Shown here piece after piece: positions 51,596 to 57,754 of a stretch of 64,000 nucleotides of DNA. The stretch is from a virus. The position numbers and the translations under genes were made by a program. The notes under the pieces are model-generated. The model worked only from the letters and a program-made list of their open reading frames with translations. It was not told the origin of the DNA and searched no databases. Positions within the stretch are counted from its first letter, which is position 1. Every line of letters starts with the position of its first letter. The stretch lies in IMG/VR virus record IMGVR_UViG_3300031851_000017, positions 1 to 64,000 of that record; one strand, 5' to 3'.

Positions 51596-51811
51596 CTATC
51601 TCTCCATCGTAGTTACTAATTCGTGTATGTCTTCCCAAGCCATACTCTTTTTAATAGTATTATTATTTTCCATCATCGGTGAAGGTGATTCAACTACAAC
51701 TAATCCTGATTTCATAAGTAAATTATCTTTATGATAAACCGCCTCTTCTAAATGTTTCACCTTGTTCACTAATTCTTTCAATAACATTAACATTTCATTA
51801 TCTTCACTCAT
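51596..51811 (-). CDS. Small protein with C-terminal tag-like motif (71 aa)
   Basis: N-terminal helix (E-D-N-E-M-L-M-L-L-K-E-L-V-N-K-V-K-H-L), a Pro/Asn-rich linker and then M-A-W-E-D-I-H-E-L-V-T-T-M-E-R at the C-terminus, which matches the protease/scaffold end M-T-W-D-D-V-H-S-L-V. GGGGG ribosome site. It could be a small scaffold partner displaying the same docking peptide. Confidence 0.65.
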   Translation of the reverse strand: MSEDNEMLMLLKELVNKVKHLEEAVYHKDNLLMKSGLVVVESPSPMMENNNTIKKSMAWEDIHELVTTMER

Positions 51812-51884
51812 TTTCTTGTAGCCCCCTAATATATTTGGTGAACTCTTTTCTTATTAGTCTTTCTAACTCTCCTTTCATATTCAT
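51804..51884 (-). CDS. Microprotein (26 aa)
   Basis: Starts on the stop of the next upstream gene (ATGA) and ends overlapping the following start. M-N-M-K-G-E-L-E-R-L-I-R-K-E-F-T-K-Y, an amphipathic helix. Coupling on both sides is the only support; it may just keep ribosomes engaged. Confidence 0.35.
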   Translation of the reverse strand: MNMKGELERLIRKEFTKYIRGLQENE

Positions 51885-52033
51885 CTCTTACTCACCATCT
51901 CATCAACCGCTTGTTTTAAATCATTTATAATTGTTCTAAGTTTAGTTCTAAAAGCAAGAGGGATTTCCATTGTGCTTATAGTTTCTATAATGGCTTTCAA
52001 TGTTTGAATTGTTCGTTGGTCGTATTTTGTCAT
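51881..52033 (-). CDS. Small helical protein (50 aa)
   Basis: ATGA overlap with the upstream tagged gene, GGTGATTTAGA before the ATG. M-T-K-Y-D-Q-R-T-I-Q-T-L-K-A-I-I-E-T, two helices separated by I-P-L-A. The upstream sequence is that of the tag cassette, but the coding start is M-T-K and not M-S-W. Function unknown. Confidence 0.55.
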   Translation of the reverse strand: MTKYDQRTIQTLKAIIETISTMEIPLAFRTKLRTIINDLKQAVDEMVSKR

Positions 52034-52368
52034 TCTAAATCACCTTTCATAAGTAGTTCAAATCCTTGTTTTTTTAATTTTTTATATGCTTCTAATGGCT
52101 TATTCATAGAAAGCCACATAATCATAGATGCAACTTCTGCATTAACAGTGTTACCTTTCAGTTTCATTGTGTATTTGCCTTCATTTGAGTAAGCATCCTC
52201 AACAATTTTTTTAAATTCTTCAAACCTCATATGTATTTTGACTTCTTTGTTACCATACTTGTCGAACATAGCCTCAAAATTATTTGGTTCATCTTCTTTA
52301 GACAATGAAGGGAAATGGCTTTCATCATATCGTTTCATGTCTATTTTTATTATATCTTCCCAACTCAT
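52030..52368 (-). CDS. MSW-tagged protein 11 (112 aa)
   Basis: Begins M-S-W-E-D-I-I-K-I-D. ATG 52368 has GGGGGAGAAAT as ribosome site and overlaps the stop of the upstream zinc protein (ATGA); an upstream extension (8 codons) lies in that gene. The remainder is helical and acidic, ending M-K-G-D-L-E, residues encoded by the next gene's ribosome site. No known domain. Confidence 0.7.
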   Translation of the reverse strand: MSWEDIIKIDMKRYDESHFPSLSKEDEPNNFEAMFDKYGNKEVKIHMRFEEFKKIVEDAYSNEGKYTMKLKGNTVNAEVASMIMWLSMNKPLEAYKKLKKQGFELLMKGDLE

Positions 52369-52523
52369 ATTTCTCCCCCACACACAACACAACGGTGTCC
52401 ATCTCCTTTACCATTTTTACCTTCTATAAAATCCATTTCTTTTCCACAACAATGCGGAACTCCATTTTTAATATGAGGCACTTTCTTCCTACGTTCTTCT
52501 TTTAGTATATCTTCCCAACTCAT
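52365..52523 (-). CDS. MSW-tagged zinc-ribbon protein 10 (52 aa)
   Basis: Starts M-S-W-E-D-I-L-K-E-E, then a basic stretch (R-R-K-K-V-P) and a compact knuckle: H-C-C-G-K-E-M ... H-R-C-V-V-C-G-G, giving paired cysteines for zinc. The only cargo in the cluster with an obvious metal site, and one of the smallest. Translation is coupled to the next gene by ATGA. Confidence 0.72.
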   Translation of the reverse strand: MSWEDILKEERRKKVPHIKNGVPHCCGKEMDFIEGKNGKGDGHRCVVCGGEI

Positions 52524-52536
52524 TTTAAATCACCTT

Positions 52537-53100
52537 TCATTCATTCACTCTCCTTAATAATCCAGCACTATCAAAGACGAGATGTGCGAAGGGGTATTTA
52601 TTTTGTAAGTCCTCTAAAGACTCACCATTACTTATCCCTGCTTTAAAGGCAGATAGTTCTCTAGAATCTTTGTAATCAGTAAATGGGTTTTCATAATATT
52701 GGTCTGTGAAGTCATCCATTAGAGAAACCACTTGTGCATTTTTATTTCCTCTTTTTGGAGAAGTATAACCATCATCATCCTCATCATCTTTCAATTCAGT
52801 ATAGACAGATATGATTGATTGATATAAGTCCTCATATTCTTCATCGTCAACCGAAGTATTTTGATATCGTTTTATGTCTTTTGACAGTCTACTTATCTTA
52901 TCATTCTTGTCCTTTACATATTCAAGCATCTTTTCACATATGTCGTATAGTTCTTGGTCAACTTCTAACAGTTCCTCTTTTTTGTAAACATAGGTTTCTT
53001 CTAGGCTGTGTAACTTTTGAAGAAGGTCAAACATTTCTTTAGGTAGAATCTTTTCCTCACCAATTGTCATATATATTTTTATTACGTCAAACCAACTCAT
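52537..53100 (-). CDS. MSW-tagged protein 9 (187 aa)
   Basis: Begins M-S-W-F-D-V-I-K-I-Y. Long helical segments follow (L-L-Q-K-L-H-S-L-E-E-T-Y-V-Y-K-K-E-E-L-L), then a Asp/Glu-rich linker and a C-terminal region F-K-A-G-I-S-N-G-E-S-L-E-D-L-Q-N-K-Y-P-F-A-H. No family seen. GAGTGATTTAGA ribosome site. Confidence 0.72.
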   Translation of the reverse strand: MSWFDVIKIYMTIGEEKILPKEMFDLLQKLHSLEETYVYKKEELLEVDQELYDICEKMLEYVKDKNDKISRLSKDIKRYQNTSVDDEEYEDLYQSIISVYTELKDDEDDDGYTSPKRGNKNAQVVSLMDDFTDQYYENPFTDYKDSRELSAFKAGISNGESLEDLQNKYPFAHLVFDSAGLLRRVNE

Positions 53101-53116
53101 TCTAAATCACTCCACA

Positions 53117-53386
53117 TTACCTAATCTGACTTTTATTGATACCTACACCTCTGACGGTGAATTTCTCTGTCTCTCTAGGTCTATCTTTTGTTCCCATTAG
53201 ACATCTAACAAAAATAGGCAGGTCAAAACCAAGAACAGGTTGTGAGGAAGAGGAATAAATAACGTCGGATTTAACACCAAACTTCTCATCTATCATTTTC
53301 ATGATATCTTCTAAATTCCCCTCTTCTCCTATCAGTTCCTCTAACTCTGCCATTACATCTTTCTTTAGTATATCTTCCCAACTCAT
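53117..53386 (-). CDS. MSW-tagged protein 8 (89 aa)
   Basis: Tag M-S-W-E-D-I-L-K-K-D. GGAGAG before ATG 53386 fixes the start; the frame runs 7 codons further upstream. The body has V-M-A-E-L-E-E-L-I-G-E-E-G-N-L-E-D-I and a short beta-rich C-terminal section (P-V-L-G-F-D-L-P-I-F-V-R-C-L-M-G). Function unknown. Confidence 0.7.
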   Translation of the reverse strand: MSWEDILKKDVMAELEELIGEEGNLEDIMKMIDEKFGVKSDVIYSSSSQPVLGFDLPIFVRCLMGTKDRPRETEKFTVRGVGINKSQIR

Positions 53387-53387
53387 T

Positions 53388-53657
53388 TTAATCTCTCCGC
53401 ATTTCAAATTGCATATCTTCTAAGCGTTGTTCATATTCATTTCTTTCTTCTTGGGCAGTTTCTTCTCTATCTTTCTGATTCATTACATTACGTGGTTGTT
53501 CTTTTCCTGAAGAATTAACCATGTCCTGTATCTCTCTTCGTTCTTTGGTCTTTTGCCTTTCATTAGTAAAAGAAACCGGACTACCATTTACCTTTCTATT
53601 CAGACTTAATTTTTTTCTTGTCGTATTTTTTCTTTTAACAATGTCAAACCAACTCAT
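53388..53657 (-). CDS. MSW-tagged protein 7 (89 aa)
   Basis: Tag M-S-W-F-D-I-V-K-R-K followed by an extremely polar, basic-acidic sequence (N-T-T-R-K-K-L-S-L-N; R-E-I-Q-D-M; E-E-R-N-E-Y-E-Q-R-L-E-D-M) lacking a hydrophobic core, probably disordered. GGTGATTTAGA ribosome site. This strongly suggests that the tag itself carries the localisation information. Confidence 0.68.
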   Translation of the reverse strand: MSWFDIVKRKNTTRKKLSLNRKVNGSPVSFTNERQKTKERREIQDMVNSSGKEQPRNVMNQKDREETAQEERNEYEQRLEDMQFEMRRD

Positions 53658-53663
53658 TCTAAA

Positions 53664-53978
53664 TCACCTTCTACCGTAATTCTCAAACACTTCTTCTTCA
53701 TCATCTAACGCATTTCTTAATTTTACAATATAAGAATAAAAGTCTATATTATCTAATATTACATATATTTCCTCGGCAACGCTATGAAATAATTCACTTC
53801 TTGGTATTTTTTCATAAGTGGCAGGTTCATTTGCTTTAGGTTTACTATCTATGAACTCTTTTAATATTTTCCTATGTTTATCCATATCCGAACTAAGCCT
53901 ATTGATGTAGTCGTGTAATTCGTGAGAATAGACTATTTTCTCACTTCTATCTTTTTTTACTATATCTTCCCAACTCAT
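53664..53978 (-). CDS. MSW-tagged protein 6 (104 aa)
   Basis: Tag M-S-W-E-D-I-V-K-K-D. Helical body (Y-I-N-R-L-S-S-D-M-D-K-H-R-K-I-L; I-Y-V-I-L-D-N-I-D-F-Y-S-Y-I-V-K-L). Start overlaps the upstream stop (ATGA); GGTGATTTAGA ribosome site. No known family. Confidence 0.7.
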   Translation of the reverse strand: MSWEDIVKKDRSEKIVYSHELHDYINRLSSDMDKHRKILKEFIDSKPKANEPATYEKIPRSELFHSVAEEIYVILDNIDFYSYIVKLRNALDDEEEVFENYGRR

Positions 53979-54244
53979 TCTAAATCACCATAATACCCAT
54001 TTCGGAAACCTTTTCCTTTGTTGAGTAATTCAATCCACGCCATTCTCAAATCATCTTCCCTCGTAATTGCATTTGTTAATTGAGTTAGTTTTTCGTCTTG
54101 TTGTTCTTTAGGTAACTTCATAATTTCAGTAACATTTGTCAAGACATACTGGGCATTTTTTATATTATTGCCTACCATGTATCTTGCGAACTCATCTACA
54201 TCCCTAAACATATATTCTTTCTTTAGTATATCTTTCCAACTCAT
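53975..54244 (-). CDS. MSW-tagged protein 5 (89 aa)
   Basis: Tag M-S-W-K-D-I-L-K-K-E. Helical body with V-D-E-F-A-R-Y-M-V-G and L-T-N-A-I-T-R-E-D-D-L-R-M-A-W-I-E-L-L-N-K, ending G-Y-Y-G-D-L-E, whose last four residues come from the next gene's ribosome site. ATGA coupling to both neighbours. Confidence 0.7.
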   Translation of the reverse strand: MSWKDILKKEYMFRDVDEFARYMVGNNIKNAQYVLTNVTEIMKLPKEQQDEKLTQLTNAITREDDLRMAWIELLNKGKGFRNGYYGDLE

Positions 54245-54567
54245 TCTAAATCACCCTTACTTTTTGGATAAACTAAGTCTCGTATTTGACGATACAACGT
54301 TTCGTAATCTTTTCTAAGTTCTGCTGCCGATGAAACTATTTCTAGATTCTTTTCATCAAAGCCCTCGAACTTTTTTTGAAGTCTTTTATCAGACTTAATT
54401 AAGTCTAATTTTTTCATCTCATCTAACAGGTCTGAAAGATGTGTCATCTCTTGACCCATGTATTCAGTAGGCTGAGTTTTTTGAAGAAGTTTCTTAAGTT
54501 TCTTCTTTTGTTTAGAATCAACTTTTTCTAAAATTGAAGGTGATTTTAGTATTTCCTTCCAACCCAT
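54241..54567 (-). CDS. MSW-tagged protein 4 (108 aa, variant tag)
   Basis: Tag is M-G-W-K-E-I-L-K-S-P, with Gly for Ser and Glu for Asp. The start at ATG 54567 is chosen because it aligns with the other tags; TTG 54573 adds M-S. The body is Lys-rich helical (K-K-L-K-K-L-L-Q-K-T; L-S-D-L-L-D-E-M-K-K-L) and ends in S-K-G-D-L-E. Probably the degenerate copy of the cassette. Confidence 0.66.
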   Translation of the reverse strand: MGWKEILKSPSILEKVDSKQKKKLKKLLQKTQPTEYMGQEMTHLSDLLDEMKKLDLIKSDKRLQKKFEGFDEKNLEIVSSAAELRKDYETLYRQIRDLVYPKSKGDLE

Positions 54568-54616
54568 ACTCAACCACTTTGTCTATCCGTTCTTATCACT
54601 AGTTTATGAAGTTTAT

Positions 54617-56827
54617 TTATTTTAACTGATTACGGTCATTGAACTCAGTATATTCATATTCAGATTCATCTGTATCTGTAATATCATTCCCTTTAGGTTC
54701 ATCTGTTTTATTACTAAGGAAACCATCTACCCTTTTCGCAAAAGTATTAATTTTATTGGTAATGTTACTGAGTTCTCTTCTAACAGTATTTGCATTCCTT
54801 AAAGCAAGAACCGCCCATTTTTGTTTATCTAAATCTGAGTTCTGTTTTACTAATTTATTTAAAAAATTACTTTTTAATAACACATAGTTTAGTATTTCAG
54901 AATTATTAATTTCGGAAGTGCTATCTTCATCATATTTAGGCAAAGAAGTTTCTTTCTCTTTAAATTTTTCACCACTTGATTCTTCAATTATTTCAAACTT
55001 TAATGCAAAATCTATCCATAACTTTTCAATTTCTTCTTTGTTTTTTCTTAAAAGATTAAATCTATTTCTTTCAATTGCTCCCATATCGTCTTCCGACCGT
55101 TCTCTAGAAATTGTAGTTTTTTGGTCTAAAAATGGGTTATTGGGGTTTTTTGATTGGCCTTCAAAATGTTGACTAACGTTCCTATCTACTAATTTTCTTT
55201 TACCATCTTTATCTTTTACACTTCCTTTTGGTGTAATAGTTAATTTTTTTTCTATTTCTTTAAATACATTTGTTACACTATTAAAAAGATATTTTCTTTT
55301 TTCGTTTATTTTCAAGCCCCGTACTTTACTTTCATAATCATCTAAAAGTTCACTACTTCCTTCTTGTTCTTCACTACCAGATTCTAATTCTCTTGCAATA
55401 TTACTTAACATTTGTTTGAACTCACTTACTGAAAATGTCTCTCCCTTAATAGAAAACGTATTATTACTTAAAGAATCGAAATTGACTTCATCTCTATTTG
55501 TAAGTGAAGTAGCGGCTACAAAAACCACACCTAAACTATTAGCAATATCCCTATGTTTCTGTAAATCAGAAATATCTCTTCTAGTGTCATTATAAATATT
55601 TACTATTGATGGTTTTAAATTAAAACCTTTAGTTTCTAATATAATTTTTGTAAAATGCAAGACTTCGTGATTTTGTTTTGCTTTTTTCAGAGAAATATTA
55701 ATTTGATATATCATATTTTGTTTCATTTGTATAGCCTTTTCATCATCAGTATCAAGAGGACTTAACATTTCAACAATTTCAGTTATTTCGTCTACTAGGT
55801 GATTTGTGTCTTCCATTATCTCATATGCAAGGGTTAGTAAATCTTCTTTAGTAAGTTCAGTTTTATCTGTAACTGCCCCACCAAGAACAGTTAATATACC
55901 CTCTATTTGGTCTTTAAAATCCATATCATTCTTATTATCACTATACAAATTCATCATTTCTCTAATGTTATTAAAATATTCTTGGGTATCTAAATTTAAA
56001 TATTCTATTAATCTTTTACTGCCCTTATACGTTTTAATATCATCTTCGACTTCTATTCCAAGTTTATCGAATATATTATTTAAAATGTCCCTTGACGGTT
56101 TATTACCATATATTTTGAATTGGTTTAACCAACCACCTACCTTTGAATAAAATGCCCCTTCTTCTACTAACAATTTTCTTAAATTGGGAGAAATGTCCTT
56201 TCTGCCTTTGAAAAAATCGTTAATTGAATTATATAAATCAAATATTAATTTAACTTCATCATCATTGTCTCTATCAACATCACCATTTTCTAAAATAACC
56301 TTAAGTTTTTCTTCTATTTCTTCCGCTTCAGTAGGTAAAGGAGTATCAAGAACTTTTTCTATTTTAGTAAAAAAATTAGGTTTTTCTTTTGTTCCAAAAA
56401 ATAATTTATGTACTTTAGGATATTTCTCTTCGGAATATTTTTTCTTAAGGTAATAAATAGCAGATTCTAAATTAAGTAAAGTCCTTATTTCATCTGTCCG
56501 TCCAGTAGATTCTAATACAACTTCTGTTAGGTCATCTTTTGTTTTAATGTTTTTACTCTTTTTCTTTGTAGCAAGTATTTCTGTTGTACCGCCAGCGCCC
56601 TCAAAAAGACCATCAAATATTATTTCTTGTCCTAAACCATTTTTTTCATTGGATTCTTTTTTCTTATCTTCCCGAACTAAATCATTATATTTTTTTTCTA
56701 AAGTCCTTATTTCGTTAATAGTAATATTATGAATCTCTCTTCTATTCTTAAATAATACGCTTAATATTTTACCCCAATCTTTTTGTGCCTTCATAATATC
56801 TTTTTTTAAAATATCCATAAACGACAC
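54617..56827 (-). CDS. Large MSW-tagged protein 3 (736 aa)
   Basis: GTG start; tag (M)-S-F-M-D-I-L-K-K-D with Phe for Trp. A long helical, charged chain with no enzyme motif recognised. Around residues 552-570 it contains H-F-E-G-Q-S-K-N-P-N-N-P-F-L-D-Q-K, shared almost word for word with the 1,198-residue protein at 38,568. The composition (Lys/Glu/Asp/Asn, coiled-coil) resembles that protein and the one at 62,211. The largest cargo of the tag family; candidate internal head or ejection protein. Confidence 0.72.
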   Translation of the reverse strand: MSFMDILKKDIMKAQKDWGKILSVLFKNRREIHNITINEIRTLEKKYNDLVREDKKKESNEKNGLGQEIIFDGLFEGAGGTTEILATKKKSKNIKTKDDLTEVVLESTGRTDEIRTLLNLESAIYYLKKKYSEEKYPKVHKLFFGTKEKPNFFTKIEKVLDTPLPTEAEEIEEKLKVILENGDVDRDNDDEVKLIFDLYNSINDFFKGRKDISPNLRKLLVEEGAFYSKVGGWLNQFKIYGNKPSRDILNNIFDKLGIEVEDDIKTYKGSKRLIEYLNLDTQEYFNNIREMMNLYSDNKNDMDFKDQIEGILTVLGGAVTDKTELTKEDLLTLAYEIMEDTNHLVDEITEIVEMLSPLDTDDEKAIQMKQNMIYQINISLKKAKQNHEVLHFTKIILETKGFNLKPSIVNIYNDTRRDISDLQKHRDIANSLGVVFVAATSLTNRDEVNFDSLSNNTFSIKGETFSVSEFKQMLSNIARELESGSEEQEGSSELLDDYESKVRGLKINEKRKYLFNSVTNVFKEIEKKLTITPKGSVKDKDGKRKLVDRNVSQHFEGQSKNPNNPFLDQKTTISRERSEDDMGAIERNRFNLLRKNKEEIEKLWIDFALKFEIIEESSGEKFKEKETSLPKYDEDSTSEINNSEILNYVLLKSNFLNKLVKQNSDLDKQKWAVLALRNANTVRRELSNITNKINTFAKRVDGFLSNKTDEPKGNDITDTDESEYEYTEFNDRNQLK

Positions 56828-56840
56828 AATCTAACCCCCC

Positions 56841-57071
56841 TTAAAATGGTATATTTTCACTACGCATATTCTTTCTTTTAGGTGTTATCATAACATCGGG
56901 AATATTACTAGGTGCATCATCTGTTTTATTTTTCAATGTTGTACTTGGGTCAATCCCTACAACAGAATAGTCCCTACTAATAGTAACATTTTTCTTTTGT
57001 TCCGCACCTTCTTTTATTCTCGCTTGTTTTAACTCTCTTTCTAATTGCCTTACACTTTTTTCTTCACTCAT
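56841..57071 (-). CDS. Hypothetical protein (76 aa)
   Basis: Helical N-terminal half (V-R-Q-L-E-R-E-L-K-Q-A-R-I-K-E-G-A) and a polar C-terminal half ending R-S-E-N-I-P-F. No M-S-W tag though it lies inside the cluster; AGAGGTGA ribosome site. The start overlaps the upstream tagged gene by ATGA. Confidence 0.55.
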   Translation of the reverse strand: MSEEKSVRQLERELKQARIKEGAEQKKNVTISRDYSVVGIDPSTTLKNKTDDAPSNIPDVMITPKRKNMRSENIPF

Positions 57072-57475
57072 TTTCTTTCACCTCTTGCCTTTTCATTTTT
57101 AGCCTTCCATCGTGCTAATAATTCCGCTTCGTTTTCTTCTGTTCTTTTAGCGGCTTCTGCATCTTGCCCTGTGGAAGTTTTAGTTGCTATTAATTCATTA
57201 GCATGATATAATTTAACACTATTTTCATTATGTGGGTTTTCTGTCATTAAAGTGCCATCGGGCATCTTATGTGTTTTACCTTCCCATAATTTACCATCTT
57301 TAGTATAATGTCGAACACCCTGTTCTTTTGTCATTTCATCTAATTCCGGTTCTAAAAAACTTTTTTCATTTTCTCTTCTTCTAGAAGTTGAGTCTTTGGG
57401 GGACTTGTAACCTCTGCCTCGCAATCCTGTTCCCTTTCTTTTGCCCGTTCTTTTTATTACATTAAACCAACTCAT
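57068..57475 (-). CDS. MSW-tagged protein 2 (135 aa)
   Basis: Tag M-S-W-F-N-V-I-K-R-T, then a very basic stretch (G-K-R-K-G-T-G-L-R-G-R-G-Y-K) and a region H-K-M-P-D-G-T-L-M-T-E-N-P-H-N-E-N-S-V-K-L-Y-H of a type seen in several phage structural proteins (M-P-D-G-x-x-M ... N-S-x-x-L-Y-H). C-terminal helix rich in Glu/Arg. It may bind DNA or capsid. Confidence 0.68.
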   Translation of the reverse strand: MSWFNVIKRTGKRKGTGLRGRGYKSPKDSTSRRRENEKSFLEPELDEMTKEQGVRHYTKDGKLWEGKTHKMPDGTLMTENPHNENSVKLYHANELIATKTSTGQDAEAAKRTEENEAELLARWKAKNEKARGERK

Positions 57476-57549
57476 TTCTCATCACCTACTATTGGTAAAC
57501 TCATTCCTACATTCCACACTATTATATCTGAAAATAATCTTAATTTCAT
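57472..57549 (-). CDS. Microprotein (25 aa)
   Basis: M-K-L-R-L-F-S-D-I-I-V-W-N-V-G-M-S-L..., ending in ATGA overlap with the tagged gene. One amphipathic or hydrophobic stretch. It fills the only gap between the two tagged genes next to the portal; support is weak. Confidence 0.3.
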   Translation of the reverse strand: MKLRLFSDIIVWNVGMSLPIVGDEK

Positions 57550-57550
57550 C

Positions 57551-57754
57551 TTACTCACTTAATTCCGCTTTGACCCAATCGAACTCATCTTCTACATTAT
57601 ATTTACGAAGTTTGGCTTGTATGTTATTCCAACTCGCCCCGAAGTCTAATAGTTTTTTTGTATATTCTAAAACACTTCGTTTTCGATTACCATAATCTAT
57701 CCATTTTGGATAAGCAAACGATGGTTCAAATTTTAACATTTCAAACCAAGCCAT
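57551..57754 (-). CDS. MSW-tagged protein 1 (67 aa)
   Basis: Tag variant M-A-W-F-E-M-L-K-F-E directly after the portal gene, with GGAGAG upstream. The remainder is helical and basic (R-K-R-S-V-L-E-Y-T-K-K-L-L; W-N-N-I-Q-A-K-L-R-K-Y). First in transcription order of the tagged genes. Function unknown. Confidence 0.68.
   Translation of the reverse strand: MAWFEMLKFEPSFAYPKWIDYGNRKRSVLEYTKKLLDFGASWNNIQAKLRKYNVEDEFDWVKAELSE

Larger units (their letters stand above)
52515..54255 (-). repeat. Repeated 20-base ribosome-site/start cassette
   Basis: GGTGATTTAGAATGAGTTGG (- strand) occurs identically or with 1-2 changes at 53970-53989, 53649-53668, 54236-54255, 53092-53111 and 52515-52534. It contains the ribosome site (GGTGAT), the ATG, and the first codons of the tag. 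In the upstream frame it codes G-D-L-E plus the stop or an early stop. Identity through non-synonymous parts suggests cassette duplication and recombination. Confidence 0.75.
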
